A stretch of 64,000 bases of DNA, from contig NZ_JACCKA010000082.1 of the NCBI RefSeq assembly GCF_013425525.1, forward strand, positions 1 to 64,000, in the 5' to 3' direction. This stretch comes from Luteimonas salinisoli (lineage in GTDB: Bacteria; Pseudomonadota; Gammaproteobacteria; Xanthomonadales; Xanthomonadaceae). Of the stretch, positions 8,932 through 18,986 are shown in pieces; within the stretch, counting starts at the first letter, position 1; each line of letters opens with the position of its first letter. The position numbers and the translations under genes are program-made. The notes under the pieces were generated by a model. The model did no database searches, was not told the DNA's origin, and saw nothing but the letters and a program-made list of their open reading frames with translations.

Positions 8932-9645
8932 ATGAGCGATCTGGTCCCGGCGCCGCACGTGCCGCGCCTGGCGGTACGCGGCGGCGGCAGCTTTCCGGTG
9001 CGGCGGATCTACTGCGTCGGCCGCAACTACGCCGACCACGCCCGCGAGATGGGCGCCGACGCACCCGCCTCGGCGGAGACCCGCGGCACCCCGGTGTTCT
9101 TCATGAAGCCAGCCGACGCCGTCGTCACCGAGCGCGGCGTTCCCTACCCGCCCGGCACCGCCGACCTGCATCATGAGGTGGAACTCGTAGCGGCGATCGG
9201 CGCCGACGCTCCCGACGGCGTGCTCGCCGTCGAACGCGCCCCGGCCCTGGTGTTCGGCTACGCGGTTGGCCTGGACCTGACCCGGCGCGACCTGCAGGCC
9301 GAGGCCAAGCGCAAGGGCCTGCCCTGGGATACCGCCAAGGGATTCGACCACTCGGCGCCGATGAGCCGGCTGGTGCCGGCCTCGGAGATCGGCGAACTGG
9401 CGGGACGCACCCTGACGCTCGAGGTCAACGGCGACGTGCGCCAGCGCGCCACCCTGGACATGATGATCTGGAGCGTCCCCGAGATCCTGCACGAGCTGTC
9501 GAAACTCTACGCGCTGCGCGCCGGCGACCTGGTGTTCATGGGCACGCCCGCGGGCGTCGCGTCGCTGCAGCCCGGCGACCGCTGCCGCGCCAGCCTGGAC
9601 GACGCCATCGTCCTCGACTGCGAGATCACCGCACCGCGGGCCTAG
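8932..9645 (+). CDS. fumarylacetoacetate hydrolase family protein
   Basis: A 237-aa enzyme of the FAH fold. The N-terminal part reads [16 protein letters not shown]. Metal-binding acidic residues lie in [12 protein letters not shown] and [13 protein letters not shown], and the C-terminal core is [19 protein letters not shown]. Members of this length act as fumarylpyruvate hydrolases, acylpyruvases or oxaloacetate decarboxylases; the sequence alone does not choose among them. It starts 9 bp after the small membrane protein gene, and mscL follows 32 bp after its end. Confidence 0.9.
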   Translation: MSDLVPAPHVPRLAVRGGGSFPVRRIYCVGRNYADHAREMGADAPASAETRGTPVFFMKPADAVVTERGVPYPPGTADLHHEVELVAAIGADAPDGVLAVERAPALVFGYAVGLDLTRRDLQAEAKRKGLPWDTAKGFDHSAPMSRLVPASEIGELAGRTLTLEVNGDVRQRATLDMMIWSVPEILHELSKLYALRAGDLVFMGTPAGVASLQPGDRCRASLDDAIVLDCEITAPRA

Positions 9646-9677
9646 CGCCCCGCGCATGCCAGCTGGAGGACCGGACG

Positions 9678-10094
9678 ATGGGGATGATGTCGGAGTACAG
9701 GGAATTCGCGATGCGCGGCAACGTCGTCGACCTCGCGGTCGGGGTCGTGATCGGGGCGGCGTTCGGCAGGATCGTGACCGCGCTGGTCGACGGCCTGATC
9801 ATGCCGCCGCTGGGGCTGCTGATCGGCGGGATCGACCTGTCGGAACGGGTGGTGACCCTGCGCGAGGCGACGGTCGACGCCGCCGGCGAGGAGGTTCCCG
9901 CGGTGGTGCTCGCGATCGGCGAGTTCCTCAACACGCTGCTGCAGTTCGCGATCATCGCCTTCGCGATCTTCCTGATGGTCAGGCTGATCAACCGCCTGCA
10001 CCGCAGGCGCGAGGCGGCGCCCGAAGCGCCGGCCGCGCCGCCGGAGGACGTGCTGCTGCTGCGCGAGATCCGCGACGAGCTCAGGAAGCGCTGA
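9678..10094 (+). CDS. mscL: large-conductance mechanosensitive channel
   Basis: A 138-aa inner-membrane channel that opens under membrane tension to release solutes in hypo-osmotic shock. It shows the amphipathic N-helix ([18 protein letters not shown]), TM1 with [14 protein letters not shown], a periplasmic loop longer than in E. coli and rich in Glu/Val, TM2 ([12 protein letters not shown]) and the cytoplasmic helix [17 protein letters not shown] clear GGAGGA ribosome site lies 8 bp before the ATG. Confidence 0.97.
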   Translation: MGMMSEYREFAMRGNVVDLAVGVVIGAAFGRIVTALVDGLIMPPLGLLIGGIDLSERVVTLREATVDAAGEEVPAVVLAIGEFLNTLLQFAIIAFAIFLMVRLINRLHRRREAAPEAPAAPPEDVLLLREIRDELRKR

Positions 10095-10172
10095 CCCGCC
10101 CGGTTCGGCGCATCCGGCGGGGATCGCGGCCTGCTAAGCTCGCGGCTTCTTTTTTTCGCTCCGGAGTGCCCG

Positions 10173-11582
10173 ATGCGTGTCGCGCCGCTGCTGCTCGCCC
10201 TTTCCCTGAGTCTGTCCGCGGCCGTCGCGGCGCAGGACGCCACGCGCATCCCCGACGCCGCGCTGGACACCGCCGCGCAGCTGCGCGCGCAGGCGCTCGC
10301 CGACGATACGGGCTGGAAGGTGATCGAGTCGCTGACGACCGAGATCGGGCCGCGCCTGCCCGGCAGCGAGGCCGATGCGCGCGCGGTCGCCTGGGCCGAG
10401 GCGAAGTTCGCCGAGCTCGGTTTCGACCGCGTCTGGACCGAGCCGGTGACGTTCCCGAAGTGGGAGCGCCGCAGCGAGCGCGCGTACGTGCTCGGCGCGC
10501 ACGCGCAGCCGCTGGTGGCCACCGCGCTCGGCGGCAGCCCCGGCGGCGAGATCGAGGCCGAGATCGTGCGTTTCGCCGACTTCGCCGCGCTCGAGGCGGC
10601 GCCGGTAGGGTCGCTGCAGGGAAAGATCGCGTTCGTGGACTACCGTATGGAGCGCACCCGCGACGGCAGCGGCTACGGCGACGCCGGGCCGATCCGCGGC
10701 CGCGGCCCGGCGGTGGCCAGCGGCAAGGGCGCGATCGGCTATCTGATGCGTTCGATCGGCACCAGCGCGCACCGTGTCGCCAATACCGGCATGACGCGTT
10801 TCCCGGACGGCGCGGCGCCGATCCCCGCGGCGGCGCTGTCGCTGTCCGACGCCGACCAGCTCGGCCGCCTGCTGCAGCGCGGCCCGGTGCGGGTGCGGCT
10901 GGAGCTCGACTGCGGCTGGAACGGCGAGTACACCTCGCAGAACGTCATCGGCGAGATCACCGGGCGCGAATCGCCGGAGGAAGTGGTGATGATCGCCGGC
11001 CACCTCGACTCCTGGGACCACGGCACCGGCGCCGTGGACGACGCTTCGGGCATCGGCATCACCATGGCGGTCGGGCACCTGATCGGCCGGCTGCCCCAGG
11101 CGCCGAAGCGCAGCATCCGGGTGATCGCTTTCGCCAACGAGGAGCAGGGCCTGATCGGCGCCCGCCAGTACGCCGAACGCCACGCCGGCGAAATCGCCAG
11201 CCACGTGATCGCCGCCGAGAGCGACTTCGGCGCCGGCCGCATCTACGCCTTCGACAGCAGCGCGCCGGAGCACGCGCAGGCCGCGATCCGGCGGATCGCC
11301 GAGGCGCTGGCGCCGCTGGGGATCGAACACACGCCGGGCGCCGGCAGCCCCGGCCCCGACATCATCCCCCTGGCACAGGCGGGCGGCGCCTGGGCCTGGC
11401 TGGGACAGGACGGCAGCGGCTACTTCGACCTGCACCACAACGCCGACGACACCCTGGACAAGGTGGACCCGGAGGCCGTGGCGCAGAACGTCGCCGCCTA
11501 CGCGGTGTTCGCCTGGCTGGCGGCCGAGGCCGAGGGCGACTTCGGCAGCACCCCGGACGCCGCCCAGGCCACCGCCGAATAA
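10173..11582 (+). CDS. M28 family zinc aminopeptidase, exported
   Basis: A 469-aa metallopeptidase with a signal peptide (LALSLSLSAAVAAQ) and a PA-like insert around residues 110-220, as in bacterial and plasma glutamate-carboxypeptidase relatives. Zinc ligands follow the M28 pattern: GHLDSWDHGTGAVDDASG (His and bridging Asp), NEEQGLIGA (catalytic and ligand Glu), an Asp in AAESDFGAG and a His in DLHHNADDT. It probably trims N-terminal residues from peptides in the periplasm or outside the cell. A T-rich tract and GGAG precede the ATG. Confidence 0.92.
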   Translation: MRVAPLLLALSLSLSAAVAAQDATRIPDAALDTAAQLRAQALADDTGWKVIESLTTEIGPRLPGSEADARAVAWAEAKFAELGFDRVWTEPVTFPKWERRSERAYVLGAHAQPLVATALGGSPGGEIEAEIVRFADFAALEAAPVGSLQGKIAFVDYRMERTRDGSGYGDAGPIRGRGPAVASGKGAIGYLMRSIGTSAHRVANTGMTRFPDGAAPIPAAALSLSDADQLGRLLQRGPVRVRLELDCGWNGEYTSQNVIGEITGRESPEEVVMIAGHLDSWDHGTGAVDDASGIGITMAVGHLIGRLPQAPKRSIRVIAFANEEQGLIGARQYAERHAGEIASHVIAAESDFGAGRIYAFDSSAPEHAQAAIRRIAEALAPLGIEHTPGAGSPGPDIIPLAQAGGAWAWLGQDGSGYFDLHHNADDTLDKVDPEAVAQNVAAYAVFAWLAAEAEGDFGSTPDAAQATAE

Positions 11583-11643
11583 GGCCTCGCAGCGGTCGGC
11601 GGCTCGCCGCCGCCGGCGAGCGGCGCCTGGCGCGGAAACCCCG

Positions 11644-12477
11644 TCAGCCGGCGGGCACGCGCATCCGCCACGCCGCCAGCAGGACCGCCGCGGCGGCGGC
11701 GACGTTGAGGCTCTCGACCGCGCCCGTGCCCGGAATCGACAGGCGCAGGTCGCAGGCGGCGGCCAGCGCGTCGTCCATGCCCCCGCCCTCGGCGCCGAGC
11801 ACATAGACCAGCCGTCGCGGCAGCTGCACGGCGAACAGATCCTCGCCGCCGCGCACCACCGTGGCCGCCAGCGCGAAACCGGCCCGGCGCAGCGCCGCCA
11901 GGGCCGCCGCGTCGTCGGCAATGCGCACCAGCGGCACCGCCTCTGCGGCGCCCTCGGCGACGCGCGCCGCGGCGCCGGAAACGGCCAGGCCCGAACGCTG
12001 CGGCAGCAGCACCGCGACGACCCCGAAATGCGCCGCCGAACGCAGGATCGCACCGAGGTTGTGCGGGTTGCCGACGCCGTCGAGCCACAGCGCGCAGGCA
12101 CCGCCGGCGGGCACGCCCCGCAGCCAGTCCTGCAGCGCCGTCGGCTCGGCGCGCAGCACGTCGGCGACCACGCCCTCGTGGTGCGCGCTGCCGGCCAGGC
12201 GCTCGAGCTCGCCCTCGTCGACCACGCGATAGCCGATCCGGTTGTCCACGCACCATTTCAGCAGCGGCTGCAGCTGCGGGATGCGCGCCTGGACCAGGTA
12301 CAGCTTGCGAATCGCCTGCGGGCGCCGCGCGAACACCGCCTGTACCGCATTGACGCCGTACAGGCGCAGCTCGGCGCGGCGGTCGGGACGCGGCGACCGC
12401 GTGGGCGGCTGCCCTGCCGCACCCGTCCGTCCCGCCCACGGCGAGCCGGACGGTCGCCGCGGCGGCCCCGACGCCAC
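11644..12477 (-). CDS. TrmH/SpoU-family RNA 2'-O-methyltransferase
   Basis: A 277-aa protein of the SPOUT class that methylates ribose 2'-OH in rRNA or tRNA. The N-terminal substrate-binding domain (YGVNAVQAVFARRPQAIRKL) is of the RlmB kind. The catalytic trefoil has DGVGNPHNLGAILRSAAHFG (motif 1, with Asn and Arg), VYVLGAEGGGM (motif 2) and LSIPGTGAVESLNVAAAAAV (motif 3, including the SLNVA loop). The start is GTG at 12477 with AAGGA upstream; the first ~35 residues are low complexity. The gene begins 4 bp after the symporter stop, so it is probably coupled to it. The exact target base is unknown. Confidence 0.88.
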   Translation of the reverse strand: MASGPPRRPSGSPWAGRTGAAGQPPTRSPRPDRRAELRLYGVNAVQAVFARRPQAIRKLYLVQARIPQLQPLLKWCVDNRIGYRVVDEGELERLAGSAHHEGVVADVLRAEPTALQDWLRGVPAGGACALWLDGVGNPHNLGAILRSAAHFGVVAVLLPQRSGLAVSGAAARVAEGAAEAVPLVRIADDAAALAALRRAGFALAATVVRGGEDLFAVQLPRRLVYVLGAEGGGMDDALAAACDLRLSIPGTGAVESLNVAAAAAVLLAAWRMRVPAG

Positions 12478-12481
12478 CGCG

Positions 12482-13915
12482 TCAGTCCTTCCTGCGCCAG
12501 AAATCGGCGTTGCGGATGCCCAGCGCCTCCGGATCGAACACCGGCTCCTTGCCCGCGGCCTGCTGGCCCTCGTAGTCCCGCAGCGCCAGCAGCGCCGGCT
12601 TCTGCAGGATCAGGATGGCGACGATGTTGAGCCAGGCCATCAGGCCCACGCCGATGTCGCCCAGGGTCCAGGCCATCTCCGCGGTGCGCACGGCGCCGAA
12701 GGTGACCGCCGCCAGCAGCGCCAGCCGCAGCGCGAACACCATCCATGGCCGGTGCACCTTGCGGTTGATGTAGGTGACGTTGGTCTCGGCCATGTAGTAA
12801 TAGGCGAGGATGGTGGTGAAGGCGAAGAACAGCAGCGCGACCGCCACGAACGCCGCACCCCAGCCCGGCAGTACCGACTCCACCGCGTACTGGGCGAAGC
12901 CCGGCCCGGCCTCGATCCCCGGCAATGCCTCGACGATCATCTCGCCGCCGCGTCCGACCACGTTGTACATGCCGGTGGAGAGGATCATGAACGCGGTGGC
13001 GCTGCACACCACCAGGGTGTCGACGTACACCGAGAACGCCTGCACGAAGCCCTGCTTGGCAGGATGCGAGACCTCGGCGGCGGCGGCGTGGTGCGGCCCG
13101 GTGCCCTGCCCCGCCTCGTTGGAATAGATGCCGCGCTTGACGCCCCATTCGATCGCCAGCCCCAGCACCGCGCCCATGCCCGCCTCCAGGCCGAACGCGC
13201 TGCGGAAGATCAGCCCGAGCATCTCCGGCACCGCGGAGACGTTGAGGAACATGATCACCAGGGCGATCAGCAGGTAGGCCAGCGCCATGAACGGCACCAC
13301 CACCTGGGCGAAGCTGGCGATGCGCTTGACGCCGCCGAAGATGATGAAGCCCAGGCCCACCACCACGAAGGCGGCGGTCGCCGTCGGCGGCACGCCCCAG
13401 GCGTTGCTCATGCTCGACGCGATGCCGTTGGCCTGGACCCCCGGCAGCAGGAAGCCGGTGGCGATCACGGTCACCACGGCGAACAGCCAGGCATACCAGC
13501 GCTGGCCCATGGCCTTCTCGATGAAATAGGCCGGACCGCCGCGGTAGCGGCCTTCGTCGTCCTTCTCCTTATAGATCTGCGCCAGCGTCGATTCCACGTA
13601 CGCCGTGGAAGCGCCGAGGAAGGCCACCACCCACATCCAGAACACCGCTCCGGGCCCGCCGAAGGCGATCGCCGTGGCCACGCCGGCGATGTTGCCGATG
13701 CCGACGCGTCCGGACAGCGACATCGCCAGCGCCTGGAACGACGACACACCGGCATCGGACTTGCCGCCGCTGAGCAGCAACCGGATCATCTCGGGAACCC
13801 TGCGCAGCTGCATGAATCGCGTCCTGATCGAGAAGTACAGGCCTGCGCCCAGGCACAGCGCGATCAGCGGCGGGCTCCAGATGATGCTGTTGAGGGTGTT
13901 GACGATCTGTTCCAC
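12482..13915 (-). CDS. sodium:alanine/glycine symporter (AGCS family)
   Basis: A 477-aa inner-membrane transporter that couples sodium entry to uptake of alanine or glycine. Around ten membrane helices are visible. Family signatures are SGRVGIGNIAGVATAIAFGG near residue 75 and the loop with GRYRGGPAYFIEKAMG. The start is GTG at 13915 behind GGGGAG. It probably forms an operon with the downstream methyltransferase gene. Confidence 0.93.
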   Translation of the reverse strand: MEQIVNTLNSIIWSPPLIALCLGAGLYFSIRTRFMQLRRVPEMIRLLLSGGKSDAGVSSFQALAMSLSGRVGIGNIAGVATAIAFGGPGAVFWMWVVAFLGASTAYVESTLAQIYKEKDDEGRYRGGPAYFIEKAMGQRWYAWLFAVVTVIATGFLLPGVQANGIASSMSNAWGVPPTATAAFVVVGLGFIIFGGVKRIASFAQVVVPFMALAYLLIALVIMFLNVSAVPEMLGLIFRSAFGLEAGMGAVLGLAIEWGVKRGIYSNEAGQGTGPHHAAAAEVSHPAKQGFVQAFSVYVDTLVVCSATAFMILSTGMYNVVGRGGEMIVEALPGIEAGPGFAQYAVESVLPGWGAAFVAVALLFFAFTTILAYYYMAETNVTYINRKVHRPWMVFALRLALLAAVTFGAVRTAEMAWTLGDIGVGLMAWLNIVAILILQKPALLALRDYEGQQAAGKEPVFDPEALGIRNADFWRRKD

Positions 13916-14110
13916 AGGCGCGCTCCCCGGTTGGACGGCTACGGGCCCGCGGCGCGGACCAGCGCCCGATTCTCCACGATCCGGTCACAAACGCGAAACT
14001 GCGCAACGCCGGGCAGGCCGGCAGGCGGCGATCCGGTTTCCCGCGCGCCTGCCGGCCCGATGCGGCGGAGGACGCGCCGTCCGCCGCGGCGCGAGCGGCA
14101 TCGCGCGGTC

Positions 14111-14677
14111 CTACGCGGGGTCGCCGCGGTCCCGCCCGAGCTTGGCGAACACGCGCAGGTCGTGCAGGTGTCCGCGCTTGAGCACCGCGCAGCGCAACAC
14201 CCCCTCCTCCACGAAGCCGTTCTTCTCCAGCACCCGCGCCGAGGCGCGATTGCCGTCCAGCACCGTGGCGAACAGGCGCCGGAGCGCGAGTTCGCGCATC
14301 GCCCACGGCGCGAACGCCGCGACCGCGCGCGTCATGATGCCCCGCCCCCAGTGCGCGCGCCCGAGCCAGTAGCCGAGTTCGGCAGCGTGCGCCCGCTCGC
14401 CGCTGCCGGGCCGCGCGCCGATGCCGCCGCAGGCCTGGCCGGCGATCTCGATCGCGAACACCGGATGGGCCAGGTCGACGACCTCGCCGGCCAGGAAGCG
14501 GCGGCCGTCCTCGCGCGTGTAGGGATGCGGGAAACGGTCGCTCACCGCGCGCGACACCTGCGCGTCGTCGGCATGCCGCACCAGGTCGTCCAGGTCGTCG
14601 CCGCGCCAGCGCCGCAGGACGAACCCCTCTCCGGCGAGGCGGATCCCGGACCAGGGGCCGGCCTGTCGCTCAGGCAT
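14111..14677 (-). CDS. GNAT acetyltransferase, RimJ/RimL type
   Basis: A 188-aa N-acetyltransferase. The early strand GFVLRRWRGDDLDDLVRHADD, the central ELGYWLGRAHWGRGIMTRAV (acetyl-CoA pyrophosphate loop with RGIMT) and RLFATVLDGNRASARVLEKNGF are typical of the RimJ/RimL group that acetylates N-termini of proteins or small amines. The first codons overlap the stop of the RND pump gene by 8 bp, so it is co-transcribed with the pump, although a functional link is not evident. Confidence 0.9.
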   Translation of the reverse strand: MPERQAGPWSGIRLAGEGFVLRRWRGDDLDDLVRHADDAQVSRAVSDRFPHPYTREDGRRFLAGEVVDLAHPVFAIEIAGQACGGIGARPGSGERAHAAELGYWLGRAHWGRGIMTRAVAAFAPWAMRELALRRLFATVLDGNRASARVLEKNGFVEEGVLRCAVLKRGHLHDLRVFAKLGRDRGDPA

Positions 14678-17600
14678 GGCCGCTCACCGGCGGCGTGTCG
14701 GCCTCCAGCTGCTCCAGCTTCCTCGCCAGCGCCTCGGGCGAGCGGGTGAAAGGAGCGAGCAGCGCGTAGAACGCGGGCACCACGAACAGCGACAGCAGGG
14801 TGGCGAAGGCGACGCCGAAGATCACCACGACGCCGATGGTGGCGCGGCTGGCGGAGCCGGGGCCGCCGGCGGCCACCAGCGGCACCGCGCCCATGGCGGT
14901 GGCCGCCGCGGTCATCAGGATCGGCCGCAGCCGCACCGAGGACGCTTCGGCGATGGCCTCGCGCACGCTGCGCCCGTCGTCGCGCAGCTGATTGGCGAAC
15001 TCGACGATCAGGATGCCGTTCTTGGCCGCCAGGCCGACCAGCATGATGATGCCGATCTGGCTGAACAGGTTGAGAGTGCCGCCGGTGATCCACAGGCCGA
15101 TCAGCGCGCCGAGGATCGCCAGCGGCACCGTCAACATGATCACCACCGGGTGGATGAAGCTCTCGAACTGCGCGGCCAGCACCAGATACACCACCAGCAG
15201 CGCGAGGGCGAAGGTGAGCAGCACCGCGCCGCCGGCCTCCTGGTATTCGCGCGACTCGCCGCGCCAGTCGATCTGGGCGTGGTCCGGCAACTCCTCGGCG
15301 GCCACCCGGTAGCTCCAGTCCAGCGCCTCGCCCATGGTGTAGCCCGGCGCCAGGCCGCCGCTGATGGTGATCGCACGCAGGCGGTTGAAGCGGTTGAAGC
15401 TGCCGGGCTCGGCGATCTCGCTGAGCGTCACCAGGTTCGACAGCGGCACCAGCGCGTCGCCGCGCCCGCGCACGTAGGTGTTCTCGAGGTCTGCCGGGGA
15501 CGTGCGGCTGTCGCGGCCCGCCTGCAGCATGACGTCGTATTCCTCGCCGTCGTCGACGAAGGTGGTGACCTGGCGCGACCCCATCATCGTTTCCAGGGTC
15601 CGCCCGATCTCGGTCACGGCCACGCCGAGGTCGGCGGCGCGCTCGCGATCGATGTTGACCCGCATCTGCGGGCGGGTTTCCTTGTAGTCGGAGTCGATGT
15701 CGGTCAGCCCTGGGTTCTCCGCCATCCGCGCCAGCATCCGGTCGCGCCAGACCGCCAGCTCTTCGTAGTTCGGGCCGCCGAGCACCATCTGGTAGCGCTG
15801 GCCGCGCACGCGGATCAGCCCGCCCGGGACCCGCGCCCGCACCTCAACCCCGGGAAGCTCGGCGAATTCTCCGCGGAGCCCGGCCACCAGTTCCTCGGTG
15901 GCGACGTCGCGTTCGTTCCACTCCTGCAGAAACACGATCACCTGACCGGTATGCATCTCCTCGCTGCCGCCCCAGCCGCGCGGCACGCGCGAGTTGGCGC
16001 GCTGGATCGGCCTGTCGTCGCCGATATGGCCGCCCAGAATCTCCTCGACCTGCTGCATCTGCGCCACGGTGTAGTCGAAACCCGCGCCTTCGGGCCCGTC
16101 CACGGTGATGAAGAAGATGCCGCGGTCCTCCGGCGGCGCCAGTTCACTCGGCACCCGCCAGATCAATACCGCGATCAGCGCCAGACAGGCGCCCATCGCC
16201 AGCAGCAGCAACAGCAGCAGGCGCCGCCCCTGCAGGGCCACCATGCGCGAGATGCGGCGCCCGTAGCCGACGCTGAGCCGGCCCAGCTGACGGTTCATCC
16301 ACGCGTTGAAGCCTGTCTCCTTGCCGTGCGGGCGCACCAGCTTGGAACACATCATCGGCGTCAGCGACAGCGCGACGAACGCCGAGATCGCCACCGCCGC
16401 GGCCAGCGCCACCGACAACTCGCGGAACAGCCGCCCGCTGTTGCCCTCCATGAAGCCGACCGGCAGGAACACCGACACCAGTACCGCGGTGGTGGCGATC
16501 ACCGCGAACGCGACCTGGGAAGTGCCGCGCCGGGCGGCGACCAGCGGGGGTTCTCCAAGGTCCGCGCGTCGCTGCACGTTCTCGAGCACCACGATCGCAT
16601 CGTCCACCACCAGCCCGATGCACAGCACCAGCGCCAGCAGGGTGAGCAGGTTGATGGTGAACCCGAACGCGTACAAGGCGACGAACGCCGCGATCAGGCA
16701 GACCGGCACCGTCACCGCGGGAATCAGCGCCGCCCGCGCGCTGCCCAGGAACAGCCAGATCACCAGCACCACCAGCCCCATCGCCTCGAGCAGGGTCCAG
16801 TAGACCCGTTTGATGGAGGCGTCGATGAACACGGTGCTGTCGTAGGCGACGAAGATCTCGGTGCCTTCCGGGAGGGTCTGCTGCACGCGCTCGGCCTCGG
16901 CGCGCGCCGCGCGTACCACGTCCAGCGCGTTGGCGGTCGAGGTGCGGACGATCCCGAGCCCGACGTTCGGCACGAAATTGCTCCGCAGATAAGCGCGCCG
17001 CTCCCGCGCCCCGAGTTCGACCTCCGCCACGTCGCCCAGGCGCACCACGTAGCCATCGTCGCCCTGACGCAGCGGCACCTGCGCGAACTGCTCCGGTTCG
17101 AGGTAGCCGCGCTCGACGCGCAGGATGAAGTCGCGCTGCTCCGATTCGATGCTGCCGGCCGGCAGTTCGACGTTCTCGCTGCGCAGCGCCGCCTCCACGT
17201 CGCCCGCGGTGATCCCCCGTGCCGCCATCGCTTCCCGGTCGAGCCAGACGCGCATGGCGTAGCGCTGGCCGCCGCCCATGTTCACCCGCGCCACCCCGTC
17301 GATCGACGAGAAGCGGTCGACCACGTAGCGCTCGGCGTAGTCGGTCAACTCCAGCGTGTCCATGTTGCTGGAACGCATGTTGAGCCAGACGATGACGTCG
17401 CCGTCGGACTCGGCCTTCTCGATCTCCGGCGGGTCGGCCTCCTGGGGCAGGCGGTCGGCCACCCGGCTGACCGCGTCGCGCACGTCGTTGGCCGCCGCCT
17501 CGATGTCGCGGGTCAGATTGAACTCGATGGTGACGTCCGAGCGGCCGTTGCGGCTGCTCGACTCGATCGTGTTGATGCCCTCGATACCGGCCAGGGCGTC

Positions 17601-17804
17601 TTCCAGGATCTGGGTGACCCGGGTTTCCACCACCGCCGCCGAGGCGCCTGGATAGCGCACGTCCACCGATACGATCGGCGGATCGATGTTGGGCAGCTCG
17701 CGCAGGGTCAGGCGCATGAACGACATCAGCCCGAGCACGACCAGCATCAGGCTCATGACCACCGCGAACACGGGACGCTTGATGGAGAGGTCGGAAAGGC
17801 GCAT
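14670..17804 (-). CDS. RND efflux pump inner-membrane transporter (HAE1 type)
   Basis: A 1044-aa proton-driven efflux pump subunit of the AcrB/MexF-like family, normally a trimer in the inner membrane. It starts MRLSDLSIKRPVFAVV (TM1). It has the two large periplasmic loops, and TM4 carries the proton-relay aspartates in LALVLCIGLVVDDAIVVLEN. The second half repeats the topology. The adaptor gene lies 36 bp upstream and the acetyltransferase overlaps downstream. No outer-membrane factor gene is in the cluster, so a TolC-type channel from elsewhere is expected. The substrate range is unknown. Confidence 0.95.
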   Translation of the reverse strand: MRLSDLSIKRPVFAVVMSLMLVVLGLMSFMRLTLRELPNIDPPIVSVDVRYPGASAAVVETRVTQILEDALAGIEGINTIESSSRNGRSDVTIEFNLTRDIEAAANDVRDAVSRVADRLPQEADPPEIEKAESDGDVIVWLNMRSSNMDTLELTDYAERYVVDRFSSIDGVARVNMGGGQRYAMRVWLDREAMAARGITAGDVEAALRSENVELPAGSIESEQRDFILRVERGYLEPEQFAQVPLRQGDDGYVVRLGDVAEVELGARERRAYLRSNFVPNVGLGIVRTSTANALDVVRAARAEAERVQQTLPEGTEIFVAYDSTVFIDASIKRVYWTLLEAMGLVVLVIWLFLGSARAALIPAVTVPVCLIAAFVALYAFGFTINLLTLLALVLCIGLVVDDAIVVLENVQRRADLGEPPLVAARRGTSQVAFAVIATTAVLVSVFLPVGFMEGNSGRLFRELSVALAAAVAISAFVALSLTPMMCSKLVRPHGKETGFNAWMNRQLGRLSVGYGRRISRMVALQGRRLLLLLLLAMGACLALIAVLIWRVPSELAPPEDRGIFFITVDGPEGAGFDYTVAQMQQVEEILGGHIGDDRPIQRANSRVPRGWGGSEEMHTGQVIVFLQEWNERDVATEELVAGLRGEFAELPGVEVRARVPGGLIRVRGQRYQMVLGGPNYEELAVWRDRMLARMAENPGLTDIDSDYKETRPQMRVNIDRERAADLGVAVTEIGRTLETMMGSRQVTTFVDDGEEYDVMLQAGRDSRTSPADLENTYVRGRGDALVPLSNLVTLSEIAEPGSFNRFNRLRAITISGGLAPGYTMGEALDWSYRVAAEELPDHAQIDWRGESREYQEAGGAVLLTFALALLVVYLVLAAQFESFIHPVVIMLTVPLAILGALIGLWITGGTLNLFSQIGIIMLVGLAAKNGILIVEFANQLRDDGRSVREAIAEASSVRLRPILMTAAATAMGAVPLVAAGGPGSASRATIGVVVIFGVAFATLLSLFVVPAFYALLAPFTRSPEALARKLEQLEADTPPVSGHA

Positions 17805-17840
17805 GCGCTGCTCGGGTTGGATGGGCGGGACCCGGCGGGG

Positions 17841-18986
17841 TCAGTCGGTCGGCGCGCCGGACGGCGGCCGCGGCGCCACCTCGTCGCCCTGCGCGCCGCT
17901 GTCCGCGGACTCCGCGGAGGCGGGCTGCTCGGCCGCCGCCGCGGGCGGCACGTCCTCGATCTTCAGACCCGGCCGCAGCTTGCCGGTCCCGTCGACCACG
18001 ATGCGGTCTCCGGGCGCGAGACCTTCGATCACCTCGGCGCGCCCGGAGACACGGGAGCCGATCCGCACCGGCGCCTGCTCGACGGTATCGTCCGCACGCA
18101 CGCGGTAGACGAAGGTCTCGCGACCGACCTGGACCACCGCGATCTCCGGAACCACCAGCGCCGGCCTGGCGGGCCGCTCGAGCCGGACCTGCACCAGCAT
18201 GCCGGGCCGCAGCGCGCGATCGTCGTTGGGGAAATCGCCGCGCACCATGACCGCGCGCGAGGCGGCGTCGACCCGCGCATCGATCACGCTCACCACGCCC
18301 TCGAACTCGCGGCCGGGCCAGGCGCTGCTGCGTCCAACCAGGCGCTGGCCTTCGGCCAGATTGGCCAGCTGCGCCTCGGGCACCGGGAAATCCACGTAGA
18401 CCCGCGAGATGTCGTCCAGCGAGGCGATCTCGGTACCCGGCTGCACCAATGCCCCGGGGCTGACCTGGCGGATGCCCAGCCGGCCGGCGAAGGGCGCGCG
18501 GATCGAACGGTCGCCGAGATTGGCGCGGATCTCCTGGACATTGGCGCGTGCCGAGTCGCGGATGGCGCGCTGGGTATCCAGCGAGGCGCTGGCGATCAGC
18601 TGTTGACGGGCCAGTTCGCCCTGCCGCCGGTACAGGCGATCGGCCTCGACCGCCGCGGCTTCGGCGGCGGCCAGCGAGGCGCGCTGCTGGTTGCCGCTGA
18701 GGGTGATCAGCACCGCGCCCGCCTCGACCTCGTCGCCGCTGTCGAAGTGCACGCGGTCGACGGTCTCGCTGACCTTCGCGGTCACTATGATCGACTCGCG
18801 CGCTCGCACCGTCCCCAGCGCCTGGATGGTGTCGCTCCACGGCTGCTCGCGGACCTCGCCGGTGGTCACGGTCACCGCGTCCTGCGGCGGACCGCGCTGT
18901 GCGTCGTCGTCGCTGCAGGCCGCGAGCAGCGCGCTGCAGATCCCCAGCAGCAGGAAGGAAAAACGGGGGCGGCGATGGATCGGCAT
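17841..18986 (-). CDS. RND efflux periplasmic adaptor (membrane fusion protein)
   Basis: A 381-aa lipoprotein linking the RND pump to an outer-membrane channel. The start at 18986 (MPIHRRPRFSF) gives a signal ending LLAAC with Cys as lipid anchor. The order is split lipoyl domain (GTVRARESIIVTAKVSETV ... APFAGRLGIRQVSPGALV), a coiled-coil hairpin with Ala/Arg-rich helices, and the beta-barrel and membrane-proximal domains (VYVDFPVPEAQL, GDFPNDDRALRPGMLVQV). The C-terminal ~50 residues are Ala/Glu/Pro-rich. It is the first gene of the three-gene operon adaptor, pump, acetyltransferase. Confidence 0.93.
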   Translation of the reverse strand: MPIHRRPRFSFLLLGICSALLAACSDDDAQRGPPQDAVTVTTGEVREQPWSDTIQALGTVRARESIIVTAKVSETVDRVHFDSGDEVEAGAVLITLSGNQQRASLAAAEAAAVEADRLYRRQGELARQQLIASASLDTQRAIRDSARANVQEIRANLGDRSIRAPFAGRLGIRQVSPGALVQPGTEIASLDDISRVYVDFPVPEAQLANLAEGQRLVGRSSAWPGREFEGVVSVIDARVDAASRAVMVRGDFPNDDRALRPGMLVQVRLERPARPALVVPEIAVVQVGRETFVYRVRADDTVEQAPVRIGSRVSGRAEVIEGLAPGDRIVVDGTGKLRPGLKIEDVPPAAAAEQPASAESADSGAQGDEVAPRPPSGAPTD